This document shows positions 1 to 7,675 of a stretch of DNA of 11,162 nt, piece by piece. The notes beneath the pieces were generated by a model. That model saw only the letters and a list, made by a program, of their open reading frames with translations. It did no database searches and was not told the DNA's origin. Made by a program: the position numbers and the translations under genes. How positions within the stretch are numbered: the stretch's first letter is position 1; each line of letters starts with the position of its first letter. Source of the DNA: JBQCDV01 sp051960855 (GTDB taxonomy: Bacteria > Actinomycetota > Actinomycetes > JAJZTN01); assembly GCA_051960855.1 (NCBI GenBank), contig JBQCDV010000232.1:1-11162 (forward strand). The letters run 5' to 3'.

Positions 1-1
1 G

Positions 2-904
2 TGCGCCCTCGTCGGGCTCAAGCCGACCGTCGGGCTGGTGAGCCGGACCGGCATCGTGCCGATCGCGGCAAGCCAGGACACCGCCGGTCCCATGTGCCGG
101 ACCGTCGCCGACGCGGCAGTGCTGCTCGCCGCTCTCGCCGGCCCCGACCCAGAGGACGCAGCGACGACGGACCAGCCGGACCCGCTGCCGGACTACGTGG
201 CTGCCGCGTCAGCGACCGGTGGCCTTCGCAACGCCCGCCTCGGCGTGGTGCGGGTGGCTGAGGGTGGGATCGGCGGTGAGGTCCCGCTCGATGAGCAGCT
301 TCACACGGCAGCCCTCGAGGCTGCGGCCGGCGCGGGCGCCGTTCTGGAGTCCGACATCGACCTGCCCGAGCTGCCCTGGGAGCCCGAGCTCTACGTCCTG
401 CGCTGGGAGTTCGAGCGCGACGCGGACGCCTACTTCTCGCGTCTGCCGGAGCAGGCACCGGTGCGCAGCCTGCAGGCTCTACGGGAGTGGAACGTCGCTC
501 ATGCCGACGTCGCTCTGAAGTACGGCCAGGTGCACGTCGACGCCGCCTGCGAGATCGACCACGACGCGACGCGCGAGGACTACGAGCGCACCCGGCGCGA
601 GGACCAGCAGCGGTGCGCCGAGGGCCTCGAAGCGGTGCTGATTGAGCGGAACGTCGACGCTCTCGTCTTCCCGGCCGCGAGTGGCTGCTCGTGGGCGGCG
701 CGCGCGGGCTGGCCCAGTCTTGTGCTGCCTGTCGGTCTGACCCGGCACGGCCGACGGCCGGTCGGGCTCATGCTCGTGGCTCGCCCGTGGCAGGAGGCCC
801 GACTGCTGGAGATCGCCGCCGACTGGGAGCGGGTGCTGCCGCGCCGGCAGCCGCCGACACTGACGAACCCGGCCATCTACCGCGGCACGCCGTTGGCCCG
901 CTGA
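2..904 (+). CDS. Amidase-signature family hydrolase, C-terminal 300 residues (5' end outside window)
   Basis: The frame is open from base 2 to TGA at 902-904. The first visible residues, CALVGLKPTVGLVSRTG, followed by SQDTAGPM, match the segment that lies just after the catalytic Ser-cisSer-Lys region in amidase-signature enzymes (GatA, acylamidases, AtzF relatives). These hydrolyse carboxamide bonds in the cytoplasm. The late part (DALVFPAASG, then AGWPSLVLPVGL and PVGLMLVARPWQEARLLEIA) fits the usual C-terminal core of the family. The Lys and both catalytic Ser residues lie upstream and cannot be checked, so activity and substrate are unknown. The stop is 27 bases from the converging RsbW-like gene, and I see no convincing hairpin in that gap. 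A GatA role is unlikely because no gatB or gatC is adjacent, but the upstream side is not visible. Confidence 0.88.
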   Translation, partial: CALVGLKPTVGLVSRTGIVPIAASQDTAGPMCRTVADAAVLLAALAGPDPEDAATTDQPDPLPDYVAAASATGGLRNARLGVVRVAEGGIGGEVPLDEQLHTAALEAAAGAGAVLESDIDLPELPWEPELYVLRWEFERDADAYFSRLPEQAPVRSLQALREWNVAHADVALKYGQVHVDAACEIDHDATREDYERTRREDQQRCAEGLEAVLIERNVDALVFPAASGCSWAARAGWPSLVLPVGLTRHGRRPVGLMLVARPWQEARLLEIAADWERVLPRRQPPTLTNPAIYRGTPLAR

Positions 905-931
905 CCGGACGGCAGCACGGCCGGCGTCGTG

Positions 932-1315
932 TCACGGGGCGCGCAGGATCACCCAGACGCGCTTGCCGCCCTCGTGGTCTTCGACGCCCCACCGTTCCGT
1001 CAGGGCCTCGATCAGAGCGATGCCGCGGCCACCGAGGGAGTCGTCGCGCAGCTCGCGGATCAGCGGACGCACCGAGGACCCGTCGGCGAGGGCCAGCCGG
1101 ATCTCGTCGCCGGCCGCCTCGATGGTGAGCTCGAAACTCGCCTCGCCCCCCACGTGGCGGACGGCATTGGTGACCATCTCGGAGACGACCAGCTGGGCGG
1201 CGTCCACCGCCGACGACAGCTGCCAGGCATGCAGCAACTGCCTCACGACTCCGCGGGCCACGCTGGGCGCCGTCAGGGTCGGAGGCACATCGACGAGAGC
1301 GCGGTAACTGCTCAC
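932..1315 (-). CDS. RsbW/SpoIIAB-like ATP-binding regulatory protein (anti-sigma factor type)
   Basis: A 127-residue single-domain protein of the GHKL (HATPase_c_2) fold. Seen motifs are an N box with E46 and N50 (VVSEMVTNAVRH), a G1 box around D78 (LALADGSSVRP) and a G2 box GGRGIAL at 95-101. Members of this family bind ATP, phosphorylate STAS anti-anti-sigma proteins on Ser/Thr and may sequester a sigma factor. Actinobacteria encode many such orphans, so the partner is unknown. The GTG at 1315 is chosen because a perfect AAAGGAGG lies 11 bases upstream. An in-frame ATG at 1348 would place that ribosome site inside the gene. The gene lies 77 bases downstream of the GGDEF-EAL gene on the same strand, so co-transcription is possible. 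No STAS or sigma gene is visible nearby. Confidence 0.85.
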   Translation of the reverse strand: MSSYRALVDVPPTLTAPSVARGVVRQLLHAWQLSSAVDAAQLVVSEMVTNAVRHVGGEASFELTIEAAGDEIRLALADGSSVRPLIRELRDDSLGGRGIALIEALTERWGVEDHEGGKRVWVILRAP

Positions 1316-1326
1316 CGGCGGTCGTC

Positions 1327-1334
1327 CTCCTTTC
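1327..1334 (-). promoter_or_regulatory. Ribosome binding site AAAGGAGG fixing the start of the RsbW-like gene
   Basis: On the minus strand AAAGGAGG is a perfect match to the 16S anti-Shine-Dalgarno sequence. It lies 11 bases before GTG at 1315. It argues for the GTG start over the in-frame ATG at 1348, and implies strong initiation independent of the upstream gene. Confidence 0.75.
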
Positions 1335-1392
1335 GCAGACCACAGCATGCCCGATGGCAGCGGGTTCTACCCCTGCGCGGCCGGCGCGGAGG

Positions 1393-4110
1393 TCACACTG
1401 CGAGCGCGGGCCGCCCCTTCGGTGACTCCGCCTGCTGCTCCACCTGGGTCTGCAGCTCTTCGGCCGGCACAGGACGGCCGAAGAGCCAGCCCTGCGCAAC
1501 GTCGCACCCGGCGTTGGCTAGCGCCTCCCGCTGCGACGGTTCCTCGACGCCCTCCGCCACGACCATCAGGCCCTGCGCGTGACCGAGCGTCACGATGGCG
1601 GCGATGAGGTCGTCGTCGCGCTGCGAGCAGCCGATCCGCTCCACGAAGCTGCGGTCGATCTTCAGGAAGCTGAGGGGCAGCCGGGTGAGATAGGCCAGCG
1701 CCGAGTAGCCGGTGCCGAAGTCGTCGAGCCCGAGGACGACGCCGCGGGCGTGCAGGAGCTGCACGTTGGCCGTGGCCGCGTCACTGGTCGACAGCAGGGT
1801 CCGCTCGGTCAGCTCGAGGCGCAGCGCGCGGCCCGGCAGTGAGAGCTCGTCGAGCAGGTCGACGACCGCGGCGCCGAAGCCGACGCCGTCGAGGGTCGCC
1901 GCCGAGACGTTGACCGAGACGTAGCCCCCCGGGAGCAAACCGGAGGCCAGCCAGGCGGCGTGCTGGTGGAGAGCCCGGCGCAGGACCTGGGCGTCCAGGA
2001 CCGGGATGAGACCGGCATCCTCGGCCACCTCGATGAAGACGTCCGGCGGGATCGCCCGCTCCGGGTGCTCCAGCCGCGACAGCACCTCGGTGCCGATGAT
2101 GCGTCCATCGGTCACGTCGACGAGCGGCTGGTAGACGAGACGCAGCGACTCCTGCACCAGCGCCTCCCGCAGGTGGTGCTCGACGTGCACGCGCTCCTGG
2201 ACGTCCGCGCGCAGCGAGTCGTCGAAGACCGCCAGCTGGTTGCGCCCGGCGTCCTTCGCTCGGTAGAGCGCCAGGTCCGCCTCGCGCAGCACGTCCTCGC
2301 ACGTGACGGGACTCGCCGCCGCCGCTTCGCTGGTCGCGATGGCCACTCCGATGCTGCCGGTGGTGTTGAGCACGCCCACCGACCCACCGAGCCGGAAGGG
2401 CGCGCGCAGCGTTGCCAGGATGGCGTGGGCGAACTGCGCCCCCCGTGCGCCGTCGCGGCCGCCCTCGATCAGGACGACGAACTCGTCGCCCCCCAGGCGT
2501 GCGATCGTCGCCGTCTCCGGGCACGTCGCACGCAGCCGCGCCGCGACCGCCTGCAGCAGCTCGTCACCGGCCTGGTGGCCGAGAGTGTCGTTGACCAGCT
2601 TGAAGCGGTCGAGGTCCATCATCAGCAGCGCCACACTCCCGCGCGGTTCCTCGCCGAGACGGTCGAGGGCGCGGCCGACCCTCTCGTGCAGCAGGGTGCG
2701 GTTCGCCAGGCCAGTCAGGGCGTCGGTGAGGGCCATCCGCTCCAGCTCGCGCTGCGTGCGCTGCCGGTCGGTGATGTCGAGGGCGTGACTGATGACGAAG
2801 GGCGAGCCGTCCACGTCGACGCCTGCCGCTGTCGTCACCAGGACGTCGATGCGGCTGCCGTCCTTGCGGACGTACTGCTTGGGGAACTCCATCCGGTGGT
2901 GCATGCCACTGGCCAGCTGCCGCATCCGCTGCAGGTCGATGTCGTGGAACTCTGGCGGCGAGATCGACGTGATCGTCTGCCCGACCAGCTCGCCGGGCTC
3001 GTAGCCGAGCATCACATGCAGGGCCTGGTTGGCCTGGCTGATCTCTCCCTCGCGACCCGGCGCGGTGCTCACCAGCAGCATCCCGGTGGGGGCGTTGTCG
3101 AACGCGGTCCGGAAGCGCTCCTCGCTGGCGGTCGCGATGGCGGTGGCCCGCACCCGGTCGCTGATGTCGATCGTCGCCCCGCGCACGCCGACGACGAAGG
3201 GATGAGGCGCTGCGGCGTTCGTCTCGCCCTCCGCCCGCTCGGGTAGGCCGAGCACGGGGTCGGACCAGGCGAGCAGGTGCGCCACCTCGCCGTCGGGGCG
3301 CACCACGCGGAAGACGTTCTGGTAGCCCTCGCCGGTGGCCTGGGCGTGCTCGGCCAGCCGTGCGCACGTCTCTCGGTCGTCGGGATGCACGTGCTGCAGG
3401 AAGCGCTCGAAGGTGGGGTCCATCGACTCGGGCTCCAGCCCGAGCAGCGTGAACATCCGGTCGGACCAGGTCAGCGCGCCGGTCGCGATGTCCCAGTCCC
3501 AGGTGGCCATGCCGGTCAGGGCCTCGGCCTTGAGCAGTCGAGCCTGGGTGCGCTCCAGGGACTCGATCGCCTGCTGCTGCTCGAGGAGGGCGAAGGAGTA
3601 GGACAGCCGGCTCGCGGCGACCTCGGCCAGGGCCTCGAGCGTCGCGACGTCCTGCTCGTCGAACATGCCCGGCTCGACGCCGAGCACGGACACACACCCC
3701 AGGGGCTGGTCCCGGTAGAGCAGCGGCGCATGGACCGATGACCGAACGCCGGAGCGACGGTTGACCTCGGCGTCCGTCCGCCCGTCCTGCCACCCGTCGA
3801 GGCACAGCTGGCCGCGGCGCTCGCGCAGCGCGACTCCAGCGACGGTGCTGTCGACGGCCAGACGGGTGCCGAGCGGGTCGACGACGGCGCCGTAGGAGGC
3901 CTCGATGACCAGGTGGGCACCATGCAGCCGCGTCACCGCCGCGGAGGGGGCGCCGGTCAGCTGCTGGGCGGCGCCGAGCAGGGTGGTCAGCACGACGTCG
4001 GGGTCAGGCGGCGCGACGGCGAGCTGTCGGAGCGCGGCGACGAGGCCGTCGTGCTGGCCGCCCTGCACGGGCAGCCGTCGGCTCGACACCCGCGTGTCGC
4101 TCGCGCTCAT
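1393..4110 (-). CDS. GAF-PAS-PAS-GGDEF-EAL cyclic-di-GMP synthase/phosphodiesterase hybrid
   Basis: A 905-residue protein with no clear signal peptide or membrane span, so probably a cytosolic sensor. Order: GAF about 23-172; short helical linker rich in Glu and Gln about 173-195; PAS/PAC about 196-322 (VHPDD, DISDR); second PAS about 330-450 (DITDRQ); GGDEF about 458-625; EAL about 640-890. The cyclase half has an intact metal site at D499 and GGDEF at 540-544, but the usual RxxD inhibitory site reads PETA. In the phosphodiesterase half EAL is EVL (E675), and N734, E766, D796/D797 (DDFGTG), K817, D819, E853 and Q873 are all present, so it should be catalytically competent. ATG 4110 is chosen because GGAGGTGA immediately precedes it. 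The frame stays open up to 4248, but that extension runs into the neighbouring ligase leader. Net direction of c-di-GMP turnover cannot be read from sequence. Confidence 0.95.
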   Translation of the reverse strand: MSASDTRVSSRRLPVQGGQHDGLVAALRQLAVAPPDPDVVLTTLLGAAQQLTGAPSAAVTRLHGAHLVIEASYGAVVDPLGTRLAVDSTVAGVALRERRGQLCLDGWQDGRTDAEVNRRSGVRSSVHAPLLYRDQPLGCVSVLGVEPGMFDEQDVATLEALAEVAASRLSYSFALLEQQQAIESLERTQARLLKAEALTGMATWDWDIATGALTWSDRMFTLLGLEPESMDPTFERFLQHVHPDDRETCARLAEHAQATGEGYQNVFRVVRPDGEVAHLLAWSDPVLGLPERAEGETNAAAPHPFVVGVRGATIDISDRVRATAIATASEERFRTAFDNAPTGMLLVSTAPGREGEISQANQALHVMLGYEPGELVGQTITSISPPEFHDIDLQRMRQLASGMHHRMEFPKQYVRKDGSRIDVLVTTAAGVDVDGSPFVISHALDITDRQRTQRELERMALTDALTGLANRTLLHERVGRALDRLGEEPRGSVALLMMDLDRFKLVNDTLGHQAGDELLQAVAARLRATCPETATIARLGGDEFVVLIEGGRDGARGAQFAHAILATLRAPFRLGGSVGVLNTTGSIGVAIATSEAAAASPVTCEDVLREADLALYRAKDAGRNQLAVFDDSLRADVQERVHVEHHLREALVQESLRLVYQPLVDVTDGRIIGTEVLSRLEHPERAIPPDVFIEVAEDAGLIPVLDAQVLRRALHQHAAWLASGLLPGGYVSVNVSAATLDGVGFGAAVVDLLDELSLPGRALRLELTERTLLSTSDAATANVQLLHARGVVLGLDDFGTGYSALAYLTRLPLSFLKIDRSFVERIGCSQRDDDLIAAIVTLGHAQGLMVVAEGVEEPSQREALANAGCDVAQGWLFGRPVPAEELQTQVEQQAESPKGRPALAV

Positions 4111-4111
4111 C

Positions 4112-4119
4112 TCACCTCC
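4112..4119 (-). promoter_or_regulatory. Ribosome binding site of the GGDEF-EAL gene
   Basis: Minus-strand GGAGGTGA matches eight bases of the anti-Shine-Dalgarno sequence, with GGAGG four bases from ATG 4110. Upstream in-frame ATG codons at 4191 and 4248 lack such a site, which decides the start. I found no convincing minus-strand -35/-10 pair between here and 4260. Confidence 0.65.
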
Positions 4120-4189
4120 GGACTCGACGTGCCCTTGCCGCTGATCGGCAGTTTTGGGCAGAAACTCAAGAGGGATTCGCCGCTCTGCC

Positions 4190-4218
4190 ATGACAAGGAC
4201 GGTTGCGGGGGTCAGAAT
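4190..4218 (+). promoter_or_regulatory. Candidate promoter of the acyl-CoA ligase gene
   Basis: ATGACA (4190-4195, five of six against TTGACA) is separated by 17 bases from CAGAAT (4213-4218, four of six against TATAAT). Transcription would begin near 4225 and leave a leader of about 35 bases. This is prediction from consensus only. Confidence 0.4.
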
Positions 4219-4249
4219 GCGGCCAGCCCGCGGACTCAGCCCCGCCACC

Positions 4250-4256
4250 GGAGGTG
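4250..4256 (+). promoter_or_regulatory. Ribosome binding site of the acyl-CoA ligase gene
   Basis: GGAGGTG with GGAGG five bases before ATG 4260. It selects this ATG over the earlier in-frame ATG at 4203, which has no comparable site and overlaps the predicted promoter. Confidence 0.7.
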
Positions 4257-4259
4257 CTC

Positions 4260-5939
4260 ATGCTCAGCACGATGCAGGACGTCCCGCTGCTGCTCTCGCG
4301 GATCCTCGAGTACGGCGCCACCGCGCATGGGTCCGCCGAGGTCGTGACGTGGACCGCCGAGGCCAACGACGGCGGCGAGCCACGGCGGGCGACGTTCGCG
4401 CAGGTGGGTCGGCGATGTGCCCAGCTGGCGCACGCGCTGCGGGACGAGCTGGGGATCGACGGCGACCAGCGCGTGGCGACGTTCATGTGGAACAACCAGG
4501 AGCACCTCGAGGCCTACCTCGCCATCCCCTCGATGGGGGCGGTGCTGCACGCACTGAACATCCGGCTCTTCCCCGAGCAGCTGGTCTACGTCGCCAACCA
4601 TGCCGAGGACCGCGTCGTCATCGTCGACAACACCCTGGCCGGGCCGTTCGCCAAGCTGCTGCCGCACTTCCAGACCGTCGAGACCGTCGTCGTCAACGGC
4701 CCGATCGATGACGAGGTGCGCGGCGCGCTGGCGGCGACGGGCAAGCGGCTCTACGACTACGAGGAGCTGCTGGCGGGGCGGCCGGAGACGTTCGAGTGGC
4801 CGGTGCTGGACGAGCGGTCGGCCGCGGCGATGTGCTACACGAGCGGCACCACCGGCAACCCCAAGGGCGTCGTCTACAGCCACCGGTCGGACTACCTGCA
4901 CACGATGCAGCTGTGCATGGCCTCGACGCTGGCGATGAAGGCGGGGGACCGGGTGCTGGCGATCGTGCCGCTCTTCCACGCGAACGCGTGGGGGCTGCCG
5001 TATGCGGCCTTCATGGGCGGTGCGTCGCTGCTGATGCCGGACCGCTTCCTGCAGGCCGAGCCGCTGTGCCGCTTCATCGAGCGGGAGAAGGCATCCTCCG
5101 CCGCGGCCGTGCCGACCATCTGGACCGACGTCCTGAACTACCTCGACTCCCATGACGTCGACATCACCACCCTGAACGACGTCATCGTCGGTGGCTCCGC
5201 GTGCCCACCCGCCCTGATGCGGGCCTTCCAGGAGCGGTACGGCGTCCGGATCCTGCACGCCTGGGGGATGACCGAGACCTCGCCCCTGGGGTCGGTGGCG
5301 CTGCCGCCGCCGGGTCTGGACGAGGCCGAGCACTGGCGCTACCGCGAGACCCAGGGCCGGCTGTCTGTTGCGGTCGAAGGCCGGCTCGTCGGGCCCGCCG
5401 GCGACGTCATGCCGTGGGACGGGGAGAGCGTCGGCGAGCTCGAGGTGCGCGGCCCCTGGATCACCGGGTCGTACTACCGGGAGGACGACCCGCTGAAGTT
5501 CGACGAGGGCTGGCTGCGCACCGGGGACGTCGGCCGCATCACCCCGGACGGCTTCCTCACCCTGACCGACCGGGCCAAGGACGTGATCAAGTCCGGCGGC
5601 GAGTGGATCTCCTCGGTGGACCTCGAGAACGCTCTGATGGCGCATCCGGCCGTGCTCGAGGCGTCCGTCGTCGGCGTCCCCGACGAACGGTGGGGTGAGC
5701 GGCCGCTCGCGACGGTCGTCGTGCGTGAGGGGCAGTCGGTCTCCGCCGAGCAGCTGCGGGAGTTCCTCGCCGACAAGGTCGCGCGGTGGCAGCTGCCGGA
5801 GCGGTGGGCCTTCATCGACGCGGTGCCCAAGACCTCGGTCGGGAAGTTCGACAAGAAGGTCATCCGGCAGCGGTACGCCGAGGGTGCCCTCGCGGTGGAG
5901 CAGGTCGCCTCCGCTCCGTCGGCACCGGCGGTGGGGTAA
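4260..5939 (+). CDS. Fatty acyl-CoA ligase (AMP-dependent, medium/long-chain, AlkK/FadD-like)
   Basis: A 559-residue ANL-superfamily adenylating enzyme that activates a fatty acid with ATP to acyl-AMP and then to acyl-CoA. The start MLSTMQDVPLLLSRILEYG resembles the conserved N-terminus of AlkK-type ligases. Seen motifs: P-loop YTSGTTGNPKG at 193-203, GMTETSP around 336-342 (E339), hinge region GWLRTGDVGR with D423 followed by DRAKDVIKSGGEWIS, and the C-terminal catalytic lysine K529 in TSVGKFDKK. Length is normal and the protein looks intact and cytosolic. Chain-length preference cannot be read; neighbours give no pathway clue (no acyl-CoA dehydrogenase or enoyl-CoA hydratase nearby). The TAA at 5937-5939 is only 15 bases before tRNA-Ser. 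Confidence 0.93.
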   Translation: MLSTMQDVPLLLSRILEYGATAHGSAEVVTWTAEANDGGEPRRATFAQVGRRCAQLAHALRDELGIDGDQRVATFMWNNQEHLEAYLAIPSMGAVLHALNIRLFPEQLVYVANHAEDRVVIVDNTLAGPFAKLLPHFQTVETVVVNGPIDDEVRGALAATGKRLYDYEELLAGRPETFEWPVLDERSAAAMCYTSGTTGNPKGVVYSHRSDYLHTMQLCMASTLAMKAGDRVLAIVPLFHANAWGLPYAAFMGGASLLMPDRFLQAEPLCRFIEREKASSAAAVPTIWTDVLNYLDSHDVDITTLNDVIVGGSACPPALMRAFQERYGVRILHAWGMTETSPLGSVALPPPGLDEAEHWRYRETQGRLSVAVEGRLVGPAGDVMPWDGESVGELEVRGPWITGSYYREDDPLKFDEGWLRTGDVGRITPDGFLTLTDRAKDVIKSGGEWISSVDLENALMAHPAVLEASVVGVPDERWGERPLATVVVREGQSVSAEQLREFLADKVARWQLPERWAFIDAVPKTSVGKFDKKVIRQRYAEGALAVEQVASAPSAPAVG

Positions 5940-5954
5940 CCTGTGCGACGGTCT

Positions 5955-6044
5955 GGAGGCGTCGCCTAGTCCGGTCTATGGCGCCGCACTGCTAATGCGG
6001 TTTGGGTCTCAAGCCCATCGAGGGTTCAAATCCCTCCGCCTCCG
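5955..6044 (+). tRNA. tRNA-Ser (anticodon GCT)
   Basis: A 90-base class II tRNA. The acceptor stem GGAGGCG (5955-5961) pairs with CGCCTCC (6037-6043), with discriminator G6044. The anticodon stem CCGCA/TGCGG (5984-5988/5996-6000) encloses loop CTGCTAA with anticodon GCT at 5991-5993, reading AGC and AGU. A long variable arm (TGGGT/GCCCA, about 6003-6017) marks it as serine type. The T arm GAGGG-TTCAAAT-CCCTC lies at 6020-6036. No CCA is encoded, so the 3' end needs CCA-adding enzyme. Confidence 0.97.
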
Positions 6045-6053
6045 CTCACCTCG

Positions 6054-6090
6054 AAGGCCCCGCTGCCGGTCGCTCCGGCAGCGGGGCCTT
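6054..6090. terminator. Strong hairpin terminator between tRNA-Ser and fprA (probably bidirectional)
   Basis: A perfect 16-bp stem: AAGGCCCCGCTGCCGG (6054-6069) pairs with CCGGCAGCGGGGCCTT (6075-6090) around loop TCGCT. It starts ten bases after the tRNA and ends one base before the stop codon of the converging fprA. No long T tract follows on either strand, which is common in high-GC actinobacteria. It probably ends both transcripts. Confidence 0.9.
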
Positions 6091-6091
6091 A

Positions 6092-7495
6092 TCAAGGAGT
6101 GCGGGCGGCGGCCAGCAGGGCGTCGAGCGTGGTCAGCTTGACCCGCGGCCGGCCCGACTCGGCGCCGGCCGTCCGCTCGGCGGCATCGATGCGCTGCCAG
6201 CCGGCTTCGTCGATGAGCTGCACCCCGCGCTGCGACAGCAGGTCGACGATGTCGCCGCGATCCCCGCGCCGCGGGAGCGCGCCGGTCCGGAGGTCCTCGA
6301 CGAGCAGCTCGACGGTGTCGGCGGCGTCGTGCTTGTTGCTGCCGATGACTCCTGTCGGGCCGCGCTTGATCCAGCCGGCGCAGTACTCGCCCGGCAGCAC
6401 GCGGTCGTCGTCATCCACGATGCGGCCTGCTTCGTTGCGCAGCACCGAGCGCTGGGGGTCGAAGGGCACGCCGGGCAGGGGCGAACCCTGGTAACCGACG
6501 GCGCGCAGGACGAGCCGCGCGGGGATCCGACGCCGCTCGCCGGTGGCCACCGCTCGCGGGGCACCGTCGGCGTCATACAGCACGCTCGTGCGCTCCAGTT
6601 CGACCTCCTCGACGCGCCCGTCGCCATGCAGGGCAACGGGCGCCTGGAAGAACTGCAGGCGCAGCAGCCGGCGGTGGTCCGGCTCGCCGGTGGCTACCCA
6701 CGCCTCGGCGAGGTCCTGCAGCACGGTCAGGTTGCGCCGCACCTGGGGCGGCGGCACGAGCGCGTGCGGGAGCGGTGCCGCCTTGAGGTCGGCGGGGTCC
6801 ACGACCGCCACAGCCCCCGGTAGCTGGCGCAGCTCGCCCAGCTCGACAGGGGTGAACGATGCCTGCGCCGGCCCTCGCCGCCCCAGGATGGTCACGTCCC
6901 TCACGCGGCTCTCCCGCAGGGCGGCGAGAGCGGCGTCGGCGATATCGGTGCGCGCCAGGACGTCCGGGTCGGTCACGAGGATCCGGCCGACGTCGAGGGC
7001 GACGTTGCCCACGCCGAAGACGACCGCGTGCTCGCCCGACAGGTCGAACTCGCGACCCACGTAGTCGGGATGGCCGTTGTACCAGCCGACGAACTCGCTG
7101 GCCCCGTGCACACCGGCCAGCTCCTCCCCGGGAATGCCCAGGTGCCGGTCGGCCGCCGACCCCGTCGCGTAGACCACCGCGTCGTAGAGCTCGAGCAGCT
7201 CCTCCCGCGTCACGGTGCTGCCGAGCTCGACGTTGCCGAGGAAGCGAACGCCGTCGGTCGCGGCGATCCCCTCGAAGACCCGACTGATGCTCTTGATCTT
7301 CGGGTGGTCGGGCGCGACTCCCGACCGGACGAGTCCCCACGGGGTCGGGAGCCGGTCGAGGATGTCGACCGCCACACCCGCGGCGTCCGGACCATCGGTG
7401 AGGACGGCCGCCGCTGCGTAGAACCCCGCCGGACCAGCCCCCACCACGGCGACCCGCAGGGCAGGCCGCACCTGCTCGACCGTCATGCGGTGCAT
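6092..7495 (-). CDS. fprA: FprA-type NADPH-ferredoxin (adrenodoxin-like) reductase
   Basis: A 467-residue FAD enzyme that moves electrons from NADPH to ferredoxin, for example to feed cytochromes P450. Seen: N-terminal FAD Rossmann motif GAGPAG (19-24), the conserved LPTPWGLVRSGVAPDHPKIK segment (49-68), NADP-binding VFGVGNVALDVGR with GxGNxAxD at 161-168, R206/R207 in LGRRGPAQASFT positioned for the 2'-phosphate, and C-terminal GWIKRGPTGVIGSNKHDA. Length and order match mycobacterial FprA (456 residues). ATG 7495 has only a weak GAGCGG seven bases upstream; ATG 7486 (464 residues) is equally possible. The frame stays open to 7888, but that part overlaps the divergent cyclase gene and is not coding. 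No ferredoxin or P450 gene lies next to it. The stop abuts the shared terminator. Confidence 0.95.
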   Translation of the reverse strand: MHRMTVEQVRPALRVAVVGAGPAGFYAAAAVLTDGPDAAGVAVDILDRLPTPWGLVRSGVAPDHPKIKSISRVFEGIAATDGVRFLGNVELGSTVTREELLELYDAVVYATGSAADRHLGIPGEELAGVHGASEFVGWYNGHPDYVGREFDLSGEHAVVFGVGNVALDVGRILVTDPDVLARTDIADAALAALRESRVRDVTILGRRGPAQASFTPVELGELRQLPGAVAVVDPADLKAAPLPHALVPPPQVRRNLTVLQDLAEAWVATGEPDHRRLLRLQFFQAPVALHGDGRVEEVELERTSVLYDADGAPRAVATGERRRIPARLVLRAVGYQGSPLPGVPFDPQRSVLRNEAGRIVDDDDRVLPGEYCAGWIKRGPTGVIGSNKHDAADTVELLVEDLRTGALPRRGDRGDIVDLLSQRGVQLIDEAGWQRIDAAERTAGAESGRPRVKLTTLDALLAAARTP

Positions 7496-7523
7496 CGTCG
7501 CGCCGCTCGGCACCGCGTGACAA

Positions 7524-7540
7524 GGCCTGCAGCTCAGGCC
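7524..7540. repeat. Small inverted repeat in the fprA/cyclase divergent region
   Basis: GGCCTG and CAGGCC, six bases each, separated by CAGCT. It lies 29 bases upstream of the fprA ATG and could form a leader hairpin or be a protein site. Such short GC-rich dyads are common by chance here. No clear -35/-10 pair is recognisable in 7496-7675. Confidence 0.35.
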
Positions 7541-7582
7541 GAAGCAGCACGTCGCCCATTCCCGCTGAAGCATCTGCACGAT

Positions 7583-7595
7583 CTTCGGCCCGAAG
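7583..7595. repeat. Near-perfect palindrome CTTCGGCCCGAAG
   Basis: Arms CTTCGG and CCGAAG flank a single C in the divergent fprA/cyclase intergenic region, about 90 bases from each likely start. The position would suit an operator, but no regulator can be named. Confidence 0.3.
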
Positions 7596-7675
7596 GCCCC
7601 CCACCCGGCCCTTCCACCCTTCAGCGAGCCAACGCGGCTGCCGATGAGCGCGACGTGAGGGGCCACGAAGACGCC

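Noticed and set aside
905..931. Terminator between the amidase and the RsbW-like gene
   Set aside because: Only scattered short CCGG-type complementarity; no stable stem could be drawn.
1369..1374. GGGTAG on the minus strand as a SigB/SigF-type -10 for the RsbW-like gene
   Set aside because: No GTTT-like -35 at 14-16 bases upstream.
1960..3246. 428-residue open frame on the plus strand
   Set aside because: Lies wholly opposite the GGDEF-EAL gene and has no recognisable domain; codon bias belongs to the minus strand.
4141..4169. Minus-strand promoter TTGAGT-N17-GATCAG for the GGDEF-EAL gene, and small AGTTT/AAACT dyad
   Set aside because: The -10 matches only three of six bases and the dyad arms are five bases, within chance expectation.
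4236..5645. 469-residue open frame on the minus strand opposite the acyl-CoA ligase
   Set aside because: Low-complexity Arg/Gly/Val/His-rich translation typical of an antisense shadow in high-GC DNA; the plus strand has all ligase motifs.
5955..6044. tRNA-Ser as an integration (att) site of a genomic island
   Set aside because: No integrase gene and no repeated 3' tRNA end are seen in the window.
7028..7654. N-terminal extension of the cyclase frame
   Set aside because: Overlaps fprA on the opposite strand, and third-position G/C bias falls off before about 7655.
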